From assembly GCF_026745355.1 (NCBI RefSeq), contig NC_079206.1, forward strand, positions 35,901,372 to 35,965,371: DNA of 64,000 nt, given 5' to 3'. The position numbers were made by a program, and so were the translations under genes. The notes below the pieces were generated by a model that had not been told where the DNA came from, did not search any database, and worked only from the letters and a program-made list of their open reading frames with translations. Shown here piece after piece: positions 10,566 through 21,334 of this stretch (positions are counted from its first letter, which is position 1; each line of letters opens with the position of its first letter). The stretch is from Beta vulgaris subsp. vulgaris. Lineage: Eukaryota; Streptophyta; Magnoliopsida; Caryophyllales; Amaranthaceae.

Positions 10566-11932
10566 ATGCGAGGGAAGTCATAATCTTAGAATTGGGAGAC
10601 TGTTATAATTATGTTTGTTGGAGTTGATATGCATGAAGTCGAGTTATGAGTTATGGAATGACTTCGTTAATTTCTATTTACGGGATTCAGTTTGATTAGC
10701 ATAATGGTTGCGTTAGAAGAAGATAATTAGAATAGTTAAGTTTGGTTATTGATTATTGATGTTACTGTGAGGTGGTTGTTGGAGGATGGCTATGTAGACG
10801 TATAGAATTGAAGATGATATGGGAAATCAAGTTATATGATTGGAGGTTTCGTATAATTGTTATAGAGTTGAGGTAACCTTTAGGTTCAGCAAAATATATT
10901 TAAATGCTCCCGTGGGCGTTATATTGAATTTTGGATATCATATATCGTTTGTGGTAATGGCCATGATTATAGATACATCTCTTGAGTTAGTTTGTGAATT
11001 GCTATTGGATTGTTATAAAAGTATCATTTTGTTCAATTATCGAAATCGTTCGAAAATACTATATTTCTCAAAATATGATTTGGTATGATAATGAGGAAAT
11101 GATTCAAATATGAGTTAAGACCAGATAAGGTCGAATATGGTGTTATGTTATGAGTATTGAGGATTCAAGTATGAATCATTAAATATCTTATTTATAAATA
11201 TGAAAGTGAGGCATGAATAGGCACCCCGAGTTAGGGCGGGTAGAGTCCCTAGCTGTTGCCTTCCAGGAAGGGCGAATTCCTGGCGTTATAGGACATGTCC
11301 GGGTAAGTCTTGCAAGCATAACAATAAAAGGCTGGGTGACGACCCTCAATAGTTTGGAGACAGCTGGTACTGCGTGGTACCCCTCTCCACTCGCGTTCAT
11401 GCCAAACGATTTGATTTTGTGAAACTATAATAACTAAGTTGAGTGTGATTATCTGTTACTATAACTATGTGTTAGTTTTCAAAATACACCTAAACTTGTA
11501 TTTTCTATTACACAGTGTGTACTCAGCTTTGCTGATGGTGTTGTCATTTCTGTGGCCTGTCACTTGGTGGGTGGCAGAGTCAAACATGTTGCAGGTTTGG
11601 TGTTGTGAGCTCAGGATTCTGAAGTGAAGCAAGATAAAGATGTCGTCGTAGCTTATGGATTGAGTTTGTATTTTAGATAGTCAATTAAGGAATAGTTTCT
11701 GATATATTTCGTTGTATACAATATTTGGGAATATTAGTCGAGATATCGGTGTAATTGAAGTCTTATATAAAGGATTTTGTTTTGTGGGCCAATAACCCAC
11801 AAGTCCAGGATCGTTTTCTAGGTTATGTTTCCGTTGCGAGTAAATGTTTAATTCGAGGCTTATTAAGCATTGATTGTGATTAGTGAATCTTAAGTGTATT
11901 TACCTAGCAGCTCGGGAAAACGGGCTGTTACA

Positions 11933-12175
11933 TCAGGACTCTGTCCAATGTTCAACATGTTCCTGATCTGAAGCAGAACATCATTTCTTTGGGCACTCTA
12001 GATTCTAAAGTGTGCAAGATTTCGGCTCAAGGTGGAGTACTTAAAGTCTCCAAAGGTGCTCATGAACTTTTAAAGGCCGTTAGACATAGAAATCTCTATG
12101 TATTACAAGGGTGTTCAATTATGGCTTCTTCCTACACAACCCCGGTTCGACATCGATCAATATCGTCATAAAACG
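11933..12175 (+). pseudogene. Ty1/copia gag-pre-integrase region, right half
   Basis: After the target copy TCAGG the copia frame resumes with NVQHVPDLKQNIISLGTLDS and then LYVLQG, the conserved gag-pre-integrase domain that follows the protease. It decays after about 12,170. Integrase, reverse transcriptase and RNase H are absent: within about 120 bp the sequence reaches the 3' purine tract. The copia element is therefore a deletion derivative as well as a host of nested insertions. Confidence 0.82.
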
Positions 12176-12295
12176 GTTTCCAGCATATCATATTTTTCTA
12201 AGCCCAATTTGAGATTGGGCCAGTGTGATATATCTACATAAAATTCGGAGTTCATACGATGAGTACATACATAAAATTTGGTCCAAGGTGGAGAT

Positions 12296-12901
12296 TGTTG
12301 GGTCAATATGGCCCAAATTTTATTTGGCCCAAAGCCTAACTCTATGTCGGTGTATCTCTTGAAGTAGTGCTCTAGTTGCATCAAGATTTCTCTAGAAATC
12401 ATTTGGGGAAATATAATGTCTGCATATGTCAAAGTCATTAAGCTAGAGAAATCTAGATATTTGAGGATGCATGTTAACCGACATACTTACACCTATAAAT
12501 AAGGTGTTGTGCATATGCTTTGGATCAACCAACATCCACAAAATCCAAGAAGCCACATATACATTAGCCTTCCTAAATTCCCTCCTTGTATATTAATCCA
12601 CCTATTTTATTAATCCACTATCCCTCTTTGTAATACTCTTAAGTGAGTTCCTACTATAGTGAGAGTTTTATTGTATACTCACCCTAATAATATTTAGGGT
12701 TCTTGTACTCTCCTATTTTCATATAGTGGATTTTAGGTACTCGTCGTCCGTGGGTTTTTTGCCTCTATTTGAGGATTTTTCCCACGTTAAATTGTGTGTC
12801 CATCTTTTACTACTTTTCTTGCCACATATTTCCAACTCTATTTATTTATCTCAATCACTATATCTTTAATTTGCTTCCGCTACGCACTCACAACCGTAAC
12901 A
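12296..12901 (+). repeat. 3' LTR of the copia element
   Basis: 606 bp, TGTTGGGTCAATATGG...CCGTAACA, preceded by the copia-type tract CCAAGGTGGAGAT. The TATA box CTATAAATAAGG lies near 12,493. The matching 5' LTR is not in the window. Confidence 0.82.
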
Positions 12902-13479
12902 GATATACATAAGACGACTTTAAACTTCTCCATAATACAAATTTCTGACAGAGAACAGTAAATATTGGACATACAATACCACTTACATCATTCTCATAAT
13001 TCTAGGGATACCCTTTAATGACCGCAGGTAATTTCTACGACATTTCTTTAGACACAATGTGTTGGGTTCCCAACATAATGAAAGAGGGAGTCAAATACTG
13101 CTCTAAAATATCAAATATTGTAGCAATAGATGTTGTAATAGCATAAACCATCAATGAAAGAGAAATAAGTAACAACTCATAATATGAGAAAATAAAAGGA
13201 TCACGAGACTTAATAAGAGCAGGCAAAACTAATTTCAACTGGAAATCAACCAAAATTTTAGACTTTAAAACAGAACTTTATGACCTGAACCAGATTAAAC
13301 AACCCGCATCTGGTAAAGAAGGAAAAAATTAAATCAACCCCAAAGGCCAAAATCAACCTGAACAATAATTCTCCTCAAATTGGGCACGAATTTCATCGAA
13401 TTCGAGACGAAATTTATAAAAGCGAAAAACTTTGAAGATAAAGGAAATACTAAAAATGGAGGATAAATAGAGAATTTAC
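12902..13479. other. No gene recognised; probable intron remnant
   Basis: AT-rich sequence downstream (minus sense) of the E2 first exon. It probably represents intron 1 of the captured or fragmentary E2 gene followed by unassigned DNA. The second E2 exon expected in the family was not found on the minus strand. Confidence 0.4.
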
Positions 13480-13549
13480 TAGCACTGCATGAAGTCGGAG
13501 GATCTTTGTGAAGATCCTTCAGTTTCTTGAGGATACGCTTTGATATCAT
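13480..13549 (-). pseudogene. First-exon fragment of a ubiquitin-conjugating enzyme E2
   Basis: The minus-strand exon encodes MISKRILKKLKDLHKDPPTS followed by CSA. This closely matches the N-terminus of the plant UBC8/UBC10-type E2 family, whose members start MASKRILKELKDLQKDPP. It ends at a GTAAAT donor (13,479-13,474), where family members have their first intron. A GA-rich leader lies upstream at 13,595-13,620. No catalytic-Cys exon follows, so this is a fragment. Its nearness to a CACTA-type terminus (14,471) suggests transposon capture, but the opposite terminus was not found, so a broken resident gene is also possible. Confidence 0.72.
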
Positions 13550-13764
13550 GAGAGAATCTTGCAAGCTCTGCAAAACCCTTGAATTCGGCAAAAACAAAAG
13601 AGAGAGAGAGAGCGCGGAGGAAGGTGGAGAGAGGTAAATGAGGAATACTGAACAACTGCTATTGTTTTTTTTCAAAAGAAAGGATGCTCCTTATTTGTTG
13701 CTGCAAGGAGGGAAAACCATTTAAAAAATAAAAAGAAGAATAGTACGTATAAATATAGTACATA

Positions 13765-14140
13765 CTCCCTCCGTCCCATAATATAAGTCCTGATTCTGTT
13801 TTTATACGGGAATTAAGGTAAAGTATAATTTTGTTTTATTTAAATGAAAAGATTCATTTTTATTGGAAAACACTTATATTGTTTTTTTCTTTTTAACAAA
13901 AAATAAAAACTTAACATTAATATTGCATAGTTTAATGTGTAGAGGAGTTTAATGGGTTATGAGATTCTAGTTTATCATTAATAATGGTGCATTGGAAGCT
14001 GAAATTATGAGGACTTTTTGGGAGTTAAATTATTTTCATGAGGGTATTATGGGTATAATTATTGATTAAAAGAAGAAACAAGACTAATATTTTGGGACAC
14101 TTTAAAAGGAAATGGGACTTATATTATGGGACGGAGGGAG
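13765..14140. mobile_element. Stowaway-like MITE (Tc1/mariner)
   Basis: Inverted ends CTCCCTCCGTCCCATAATAT and its complement, flanked by TA duplications (13,763-13,764 and 14,141-14,142). At 376 bp it is long for Stowaway and has no coding capacity. It sits about 150 bp upstream of the E2 fragment leader. Confidence 0.9.
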
Positions 14141-14149
14141 TAGTATTTT

Positions 14150-14471
14150 GTTAAAAAATATTGAATTAAATTATTTCAAGGAAATCGATTTTAGTTAGAA
14201 ATAGTCTCTTATCTCACAATAAGGAGAGTATATAGCATATGGACTAGTATTATGTTGAAGAAATTGTAACAAAAAAAATTTAAAATATGTCAAGGAAACC
14301 GGTTTTACTCAGAAGCAGTCTCCTATCTCACAATAGCTTTTTCAAGAACTCAAATAATAAAACATAAGAGACTGGTTTTGAATAATCAATGGTTTGCTAT
14401 GTTTAAGAAATGTGTTAGTAACCTTCACAGGTCTCCTATAAATGGTCTCCTTGGCCTATTTTGTAGTAGTG
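14150..14471. mobile_element. Right end of a CACTA-type element
   Basis: Ends TTTTGTAGTAGTG (reverse complement CACTACTACAAAA), the terminal motif of CACTA transposons. Diverged subterminal repeats precede it: CAAGGAAAYCGRTTTTA...CTATCTCACAATA occurs twice (about 14,177 and 14,292). No matching left end was found, so the element is partial or its left end has decayed. Confidence 0.6.
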
Positions 14472-14756
14472 TTACAACCCTAGATATATATTAGTAACGA
14501 TGCAACAAATGCAAAAATACTCTTGAAATGCCAAAAATAATTCTCATATATATATATGTATCATAATTTCCAAAACTAATTAAACTAAGAGTATATATGA
14601 CAAATCCTTATTAATGAAAATTAACGTAATTAATCAAGCCCAACTAATAAATATTTGTTTTAGTACCACACATTCCTTTTTACATATAGATCATTTTCCT
14701 TCTAAATACCGTTCCACTTGCTCTGTTTTGCTGCTCTCCTGAGTTTCACTAATTAA

Positions 14757-14816
14757 CCAAAGGTTGTCCAGCTCGGTTAGATCCCAAATCTTCAGGAATT
14801 TCACCAAGTCTCTCCT
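14757..14816 (-). pseudogene. Terminal-exon-like fragment, gene unknown
   Basis: On the minus strand a pyrimidine-rich acceptor (CTGCTTTTCAG) is followed by ERLGEIPEDLGSNRAGQPL and VN, then a stop. This looks like the last exon of a gene with a plausible 3' UTR to its left. I do not recognise the protein, and no further exons were found upstream. Confidence 0.35.
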
Positions 14817-14825
14817 GAAAAGCAG

Positions 14826-14965
14826 ATATAGATGTTGACGATTGCCTTAAAAAACATAAATCAAAAAGTTTCTTCCAAAAAATAAGAAGTAAAAGTATAT
14901 AGATGTTGATGATTGCCTTAAACAACAGAAATCAAAAAGTTACTTCCAAAAAATAAGAAGTAAAA
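14826..14965. repeat. ~70-bp tandem duplication
   Basis: Two diverged copies of TATAGATGTTGAYGATTGCC ... CCAAAAAATAAGAAGTAAAA lie head to tail in the putative intron before the 14,757-14,816 exon. Confidence 0.8.
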
Positions 14966-14966
14966 C

Positions 14967-15725
14967 TATTAGACTGTTCCAAGTTAGAATTCATATGAAG
15001 GCAAGGTAGTTTTGATATATTATTAATATATGTTGACTTCTAAGGTGGAATAACAGATGAAGGCAAGGTAGTTTTGATATGTTGAGATGGTAGAGATATG
15101 TCATGGAGTGATATTGAGGTTTGTAAAGTAAAATATACACATAAGATCACGCTAATCCAATGAAAGTATGAAGAGAACATAAAGAATGTAAAAAAGAAGA
15201 TGATGACATATGATTCATATGTACGTAAACTCTAATTATAAGGGGGAGCAAACAAAATCTACATAGACACCCTCAATTATACAAGATCAACTTGCTCCTT
15301 AGCTAGTCAATGATGGAAGAAATAACTTAAACAAGAGCTTCTGATCATATATCTATGCTGGTCTCTTTGGTTTATTTCGACGTAAGACTAACATCAACTT
15401 CGCATATAAGAATATAGAGATTCCTTATTAGGACATTAATGAGAGGCAAAAGGAAATTGGTTAGGATGGTTTTGGGTTTAGTATGAGAGAAATGATAGAA
15501 ATTTAGGGTTTCATTTTTGGATTAGATCTAATGGTTAGGATAGAAAGAAAGGTTAGATGAGAATTTCTGAAAAAGAAGGAGAAATTGGATCATTTTGGAC
15601 CATTAGATCAATAAGATTTTTGCTCTTTTACAAATCAAAGGCTAGAAATTAGGATTCATGTATTTGTCTTTTGACCAATGAGATTTGAGAATGATAATGT
15701 TTATGGATTGTGACAAAAAAAATTA
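14967..15725. other. No gene recognised
   Basis: AT-rich DNA with one local duplication (GAAGGCAAGGTAGTTTTGAT at about 14,997 and 15,059). No open frame of note and no transposon ends identified. Confidence 0.5.
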
Positions 15726-15742
15726 TTGAATAACCAATTAAC

Positions 15743-15835
15743 AATATATTATTATTATTATTATTATTGTTATTATCATTTATATTATAATTGTTATTGT
15801 TATTATGTTATTTTATTATTATTATTTCGAATCAT
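15743..15835 (+). repeat. TTA/TTG microsatellite
   Basis: An imperfect (TTA)n run with TTG and TCA interruptions. The Tyr-rich open frame across it is a by-product of the repeat. Confidence 0.85.
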
Positions 15836-16368
15836 AATACTTACCATAATCGAGTCATTAAAATTTTATATAAATCCAGTAATTGATCGTATACTCGTAG
15901 TTAATATATAATACTCGTTATTATTATCGTTAGTTATACTATTATAGCATATGAAGAGTCGATACTCATTAATAATCATTAACGTATTAGCTAGAATGGT
16001 TCCAATATTATTAATAATTGAGATTATTATAGGAGAGGTAAAAGTCGGGCTTATTTGAGGTGAGATTTTTTAAAAGAGGAATGAAGAAAAATGCTCTACA
16101 AAACTATAAATTAAAAATACTAAAATAAAATTAAAAAAGTAGCTCTATGTGAAGTATTTTAGGTTGTCAAATGCTTGCATTGAACGTTGGAATATATTGC
16201 AGTACATTATATGAGTTTTAGGGAACTCCCTAATGAAGCCCATAAATCAGCTATATTTTAGCCCTTAGGCACTCTATCATAATCAAACAGAAAAAGAAAA
16301 CAAAGTAAAGTTCCATAGAAAGAAAACAAAAACAGTAAATCAAGGAAAACGACATCCCTTTGTATACG

Positions 16369-16434
16369 GGAGTCGAACCCGCCTTGTCATCAAGTGTGGG
16401 TTGAAGATTTGCGGCCCATCAAGCCACTAAACCA
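16369..16434 (-). ncRNA. tRNA-like module with A and B boxes (probably tRNA-derived)
   Basis: On the minus strand TGGTTTAGTGG (16,434-16,424) fits the Pol III A-box consensus and GGTTCGACTCC (16,379-16,369) fits the B box, about 45 bp apart. The B box sits in a T-arm-like hairpin (GCGGG/CCCGT). No full cloverleaf or acceptor stem is evident, so this is more likely a tRNA-derived piece of a transposon than a working tRNA gene. Confidence 0.45.
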
Positions 16435-16439
16435 AACAT

Positions 16440-17813
16440 CAAAACCTTAACAAAAACCCTACCTCTTCATTGTCTCTCTCTCTCTCCGATTCTTCCCCTC
16501 TTCACTCTCCCTCTCTCTTCGATTTTCTTCCTCTCGACAAGCAAAACCCCACTGCACACTAGCAACAATCCCGGACCACCAGACGACTTGCCGCCGATGC
16601 GCTTCTCACTCTCTTCAGATCTGTTATGTTTGTGGTTTTTTAGGTGCGATTATATATGTTTTTAGGTTTTTAGTTTCGGTTTCATTGGTTTTTAGGGTTC
16701 AATTATTTGATTTTTCGGTTGAAATATATGATTTCTTGGGTTTTTAGATTCATTATATAAGGTATTTCTGTGTTCTTTTCGGTTTGGAGTTTTTACAGTT
16801 CTCTAATTGTTTTTTCTTGGTTATTTTGATATATTTGCTTGGGTGGTTTTTCGATTATTATTTCAATAAATATTTTGGCATTTTCGATCTTTTGATTGAT
16901 TTACGATTTTTTTCTGGGTTTTTCAATTATTTCACTGATTTTTGCTTTTTTTCAATTGTTTCGATTGGTTTTTGAGTTTTTTTTTCAATTATTTCGATTT
17001 ATTTTTTATATTTTTCTGCTTTTTCAAAAAAAAATTTGGCCTTTTTGATCTTTAAATTGATTTTCGATTTTTTTGGGTTTTTCAATTTTTTCGATTTCTT
17101 ATTTTAATTGATTTGCGTTTTTTTCGTATGAATGTCGTATGAATGAAGTATGAACAGAGTAAGTATGAATGAAGTAAGACTGCTCAGAAATTAAGAAGAA
17201 AAGAAAAGATAATGTGCAGAAGCACAGATATACTACATAACCATGGACAATTTTGCATAACAAGGAACATACTTCTACTCGTTTGAGGAATCGAGTGAAG
17301 ATGTTATCTCATGGATCCTTTTACTCAGTTCTATGAACCTCTTGTTTCAGCTCTCATTATATGTTTGTTGGTTCTTTTCGGTAGCTTTTTAAAATTCTCT
17401 CTTCTTATCTCTTAAAATTTATAGTGACTGTAAATATTTGATTTATCTTTTAAAATTGTGTGGGCTTGCTGGTTGCAGGAAGGTATAGCTTTGACTGTCA
17501 AGTCATTTTCTCTTATGGCTAAAAGCTAGTTACGCTCTAAAGAATACAAGTTCTTGAGAATTGATGTTCTAATATTATATATCAACAACAATGATTGCTT
17601 GAGAATTGAGTTTGTAATTGCTTGTTGATGTTTTATGGGTTTTGATTATGTTGATTTAATTGTTGTTTTTTAATTGTTGTTTTATGGGTTTTGATTATGT
17701 TGATTTGATTGTTGTTTTTTGTTTTTCAGATGGTGGATGATTCAAAGAAGTTATTACATGCTTATAGCAATCATAAGAGAGTTCCAAGTGCACTCGAAAC
17801 ATCGGAAGAATAA
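16440..17813 (+). other. Leader-intron-exon cassette of unknown origin
   Basis: A CT-rich, 5'-UTR-like block (16,470-16,600) is followed by a T-rich, intron-like stretch and then an acceptor (GTTTTTCAG). After that comes a 27-codon frame starting ATG at 17,730 and stopping at 17,813 (MVDDSKKLLHAYSNHKRVPS...). The whole lies to the left of two CACTA-type right ends, so it may be a captured gene fragment. I do not recognise the peptide, and the gene model is speculative. Confidence 0.3.
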
Positions 17814-18039
17814 AGATTTTTAAGAATGGCCCTTCTGTGTTTTTTTTTTTTTATGGTTTATCATCGATTAATTGATAAGTTATTGTAACTTTTTTTTGTT
17901 AGGGAGTTTTATTTATATATTTGTTTTTTAATACTCTGTTAGAAATAATCATTGTAATTTGGTCAAAGTTGAAATAATACTATTTTTTTATTTTCAATTG
18001 CCTCCTTTCTTTATTTTATATTTGTCTGACATGATTCAA

Positions 18040-18241
18040 AAAAAAATTGATAGCCAAAAAATTTGTCAGCCACAAATATCAATTTTATAATTTCAATTTA
18101 ATTGGATCATTATTGGCGTCGTAGGTAGAACTGAAGCAAATAGTTGATGGACTTATTGCGTCAATGCCAGTTGCGCCATTATTAGAACCGACGTAAATAA
18201 GGTACTAAGGTGTGACACAAATGACTATTTATGTACTAGTG
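18040..18241. mobile_element. CACTA-type right terminus (CACTAGTACATAAATAG type)
   Basis: Ends TATTTATGTACTAGTG, reverse complement CACTAGTACATAAATAG. GCGTC/GACGTAA-type subterminal motifs precede it (18,115-18,200). The left terminus was not found. Confidence 0.6.
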
Positions 18242-18664
18242 ATTAGGGGCAACCTATAATTAGCGACTGACTGATGGTCGCCTCTAAATGTAAGTGGCTT
18301 TAGCAACACTTCAAGTTTTGTACCTGAAAAAGGTGGCATTAGGGGCAACCAATGATTAGCGACAAACATATGGTTGCCTCTAAACATAAGTGTCTTTAGC
18401 AACACCATAACTTGTCTGTCTCTAAAAGGTGGTATTAGGGGCAACCAACAATTAGCGACAAGCATATGGTTGCCTCTAAACATATGTGTCTTTAGCAACA
18501 CCATAACTTGTTTGTCTCTAAAAAGTGGCATTAGGGGCAACCTATATTTAGCGACGGACTAATTAGAGGCAGCAAGAAAATTGCTTCTAAACACCATTAG
18601 GGGCTACAAATATATATTTAGATGCAATTTTGGCTTGCCTCTATATGTAGTTTTTTTTGTAGTG
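18242..18664. mobile_element. CACTA-type right terminus with ~95-bp subterminal repeats
   Basis: Ends TGTAGTTTTTTTTGTAGTG (reverse complement CACTACAAAAAAAA). Four units beginning ATTAGGGGCAACC...TTTAGCGAC start near 18,242, 18,337, 18,431 and 18,530, alternating with GTTGCCTCTAAAC and TCTTTAGCAACACC. Such subterminal arrays are typical transposase-binding regions of CACTA elements. The left end is not visible. Confidence 0.68.
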
Positions 18665-18977
18665 TAAGGTGTTAAATCAATTCATCAATACATGCAGAGT
18701 CTGTTCTTTTTGAGGATGACAAAGGGGGAAAATGATTTAAGGAACAAACTGTACATAACTTGAAAAAATGAAAAATGAAAAAAATTAAAAAATTGGATAA
18801 GGTAAATGAAAAATCAAAAATAGGTTAAGGTAAATGAAAAATCAAAATTCTGTTACTCACATAATTGTGTTTTATTTTTCATTTTCTTCTTTATGTTTTT
18901 ATCATTATCATTCACTTATATTATTTGTTATTTTCCTTAGTTTGTACCTTTGTTGTCATCATCAAAAAGGGGGAAAT
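18665..18977 (+). mobile_element. 3' internal end of a SIRE/Maximus-like copia element
   Basis: AT-rich non-coding DNA ending ATCATCAAAAAGGGGGAAAT, the purine tract and direct-repeat context found just before SIRE-lineage 3' LTRs. The sequence GAGGATGACAAAGGGGG at about 18,710 resembles a second, degenerate copy of the tract. The pol genes are missing because the element is cut at 18,664 by a CACTA terminus. Confidence 0.65.
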
Positions 18978-20349
18978 TGTTGAACCCTAGTTTTGATGAT
19001 GACAAAGAAACAAAGATGCAAACTAAGTAGTGAACTAATGAGTTATTTAAGTGTATGATGTTTAAGGTATCAATGAAAGGAACTGGGAGAATACGAAGTC
19101 AAGGAAGAAGTCAAGAGAGGATTTCAAAGGCTAAGTAAAGAAGTTTATATAAGTTGATACTGGAGCAAGCATTGGATCAATAAGAATAGAAGCTAGGCGT
19201 TTTATTTCTAGTTCCAATGTAAAGGAACAAAGTAAGAATGGTAAGGAACATTGGCAGCTTTATTTGAGAATGAAAGTTTGTTCCTTTGTAAGGAACAAAC
19301 TAAGTGGCACTAAACGAATATGTTAAAGGAACTTAGTTAATAAAAGGAACTAGACTTAGGCGTGCAAAAGTATAACGGTTAAATGTGCAATTGAGTAAGT
19401 CATGCCTAAATTATAGGAAATTAGTTTTATCTAATTTCAAATGATAAAATCAGTTTAAAAAAGAAAATCGTTTGAGAAAAGATTTTGTTTTTCGGAAAAA
19501 TAAAGAAAATAAATATCCGGTTTTTAGAAAGAATTTGTTTAAAAGATATTATTTTCTTAAAGATTAAAAATTCAGTTTTAAAGATAAAAACTGTTTTTAT
19601 AAAACTGATTTTCGGATAAAGCTCAAGGAACTCCTATTACTTAGGAGTAGTGGCTAAAATATATCCACGTTCATTCTTAGATCATGGGATCATGGGACAT
19701 GATGTGAAACGTGTTCCTTAGGGGAAGGAACTTCATGGGTTAATGGACTTAACATGTAATCAAGTTTTAATCCCACGTTCTTTATGATTATTACTATAAA
19801 TATTGAAGTCTAGATAAGTTCCAAATTGTGTCTGACTAAGTAATTAAGTGAGTTTAACTAATTAAGTGGCAGTGCCTTCATTCTCTCATAATAGCCATTT
19901 GTTCTTTGCTTTCTTACTCTAATTCCACTAAGCTTATTTCGATCAAATTGTATTTTGGTTTTTGGGGTAAGGGAACTTTGAGTGAAGTTCTGTAAGAGAA
20001 AGGCTTTGAGTGAAGCTTGTATGAGTGAGAAAACTTCGAGTGAAGTTGAGAGGAACTGCTGTTAAGGGACAGTGGCTCAGGAACTTGAGTTTAGGAACTT
20101 AAGGTGTGGCTCGAGTTAGAATTAGGTTGTAACAAAGTTGTTTGGCCTAATTAGTGAAAGAGTTAGTTTAAAATCCCTAGTGGTCGAGGTTGTTTCTTCT
20201 TGTTGGGCCCAAGAAGTTTTTCCTCGTAAAAATCTCTTGTGTTCCTCTAGCTTGTTTATTCGTTTAAGTTTTAATTTCCGCAAAAAGTTACGTTTATTTC
20301 TACACCTACAATTCACCCCCCCCCTTGTAGTGTTCCTAGGGAAATAACA
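18978..20349 (+). repeat. SIRE/Maximus-like copia 3' LTR
   Basis: 1,372 bp, beginning TGTTGAACCCTAGTTTTGAT and ending GGGAAATAACA (TGTT/AACA). The start with GATGATGACAAAG and the CAATTCACCCCCCCCC run near the end are characteristic of SIRE-type LTRs. The TATA-like ACTATAAATATTG lies near 19,792. Confidence 0.8.
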
Positions 20350-21334
20350 GCCATCATTCATAAATTGAGATACAACAAAAGAAAAAAATCCAAGACATTT
20401 AAACAAAGGGAGAGAGTGTGAGGACGGAGTATAGTAAGTTCAATATTAGGTATCATTGATATTATCAGGTACATTCTTGGATACCCTTTTTTAATGTTAT
20501 TTTGCTACAATGTGTTGTTATATTAATCTTTTTAGTAGAAAAATAGTTTTACTTAATAATAAAGGTACATTGTGATTTGCAAATAATGTGGTTATAATGC
20601 AAATGATATTTGTCACATTATGATTTATATACAAAGGTGATTCTAAAAAGATTATCATATGTAGTAATAATGAGGTTATGTAAAGATGTTACTATGATAA
20701 AATAAAATGGAGGTTCGTGGTGGAGGAAAAACATGTTATTATGAAATGGAGGTTCGTGGTGGAGGAAAGATGTTAAAATAAAATGGAGGTTCGTGGTTTG
20801 TGTTGGAGGAATGAATTATATACGGAGTGACGTACGTCATTGTAGGGGTGTCCACACGGAAGTATCAGGAGAGGCCAAAGGCCTGAAAATATTATCCGGA
20901 GTGACGTACGTCATTGAAGGGGTGTGCACACGAGATTTGTCGGAGAAACTAAACCAGATCATGTTACACAATTATAACTGTTTCTTTTATATAATTATCT
21001 GCAAGGTGTTTTTACAAGGTATTGAGAATGTACTGGACCCTTTTGGGTTGACAATTATAAAATGTTTTGTTTTCAGGTACCAGTATTGGAAATGGGCAAG
21101 AGTGAGGAAAAAAAACTTAGGATTAATATACTATATGTTGTTAACTTATGTTTTATAATATTAGTATCATGTTTTAGGTTGTTTTCGCCTTGTATTTCTA
21201 TTATTAGGAATACGACAGTAATGTCCTGTAAACTCTTTATATCCTATAATAAATAAAGATGTAATATTTGGCTCGATCCTGGTACTGGCATTTGATGTTT
21301 TTTATTAGAATTATATAAATTACAGGGCGTTACA
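20350..21334 (+). repeat. Right part of another gypsy LTR
   Basis: Non-coding and ending ACAGGGCGTTACA, a chromovirus-like LTR 3' terminus, just where gag coding of the next element resumes. The matching TGTAACG left end is not present, probably because the SIRE insertion and later loss removed it. Short open frames here have no domain similarity. Confidence 0.5.
20703..20935 (+). repeat. Local tandem repeats
   Basis: AAATGGAGGTTCGTGG occurs three times (20,705-20,800). A second unit, CGGAGTGACGTACGTCATTG with GGGGTGT.CACACG, occurs twice about 74 bp apart. Each copy of the second unit has the palindrome GACGTACGTC. Confidence 0.8.

Larger units (their letters stand above)
4380..11932 (+). 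mobile_element. Long gypsy-type solo LTR, itself interrupted by a smaller element
   Basis: The ends are TGTAATAGCCC and GGGCTGTTACA, with an exact 5-bp target duplication TCAGG (4,375-4,379 and 11,933-11,937). Without the inner element (6,124-10,205) about 3.46 kb remains. That remainder has no primer-binding site, no coding domain and no internal LTR copy, so it is best read as a solo LTR. A TATA box (ACTATAAAAGCC) lies near 5,184. The right half has the GC-rich GGGCGGGTAGAGTCCC block (11,235 on) and a CTCAGCTTTGCTGATGG stretch resembling chromovirus (Tekay-like) LTRs. Confidence 0.85.

Noticed and set aside
13035..13253. 72-aa hydrophobic minus-strand frame downstream of the E2 exon
   Set aside because: No similarity to E2 exon 2 or any family I know; probably chance frame in AT-rich intron DNA.
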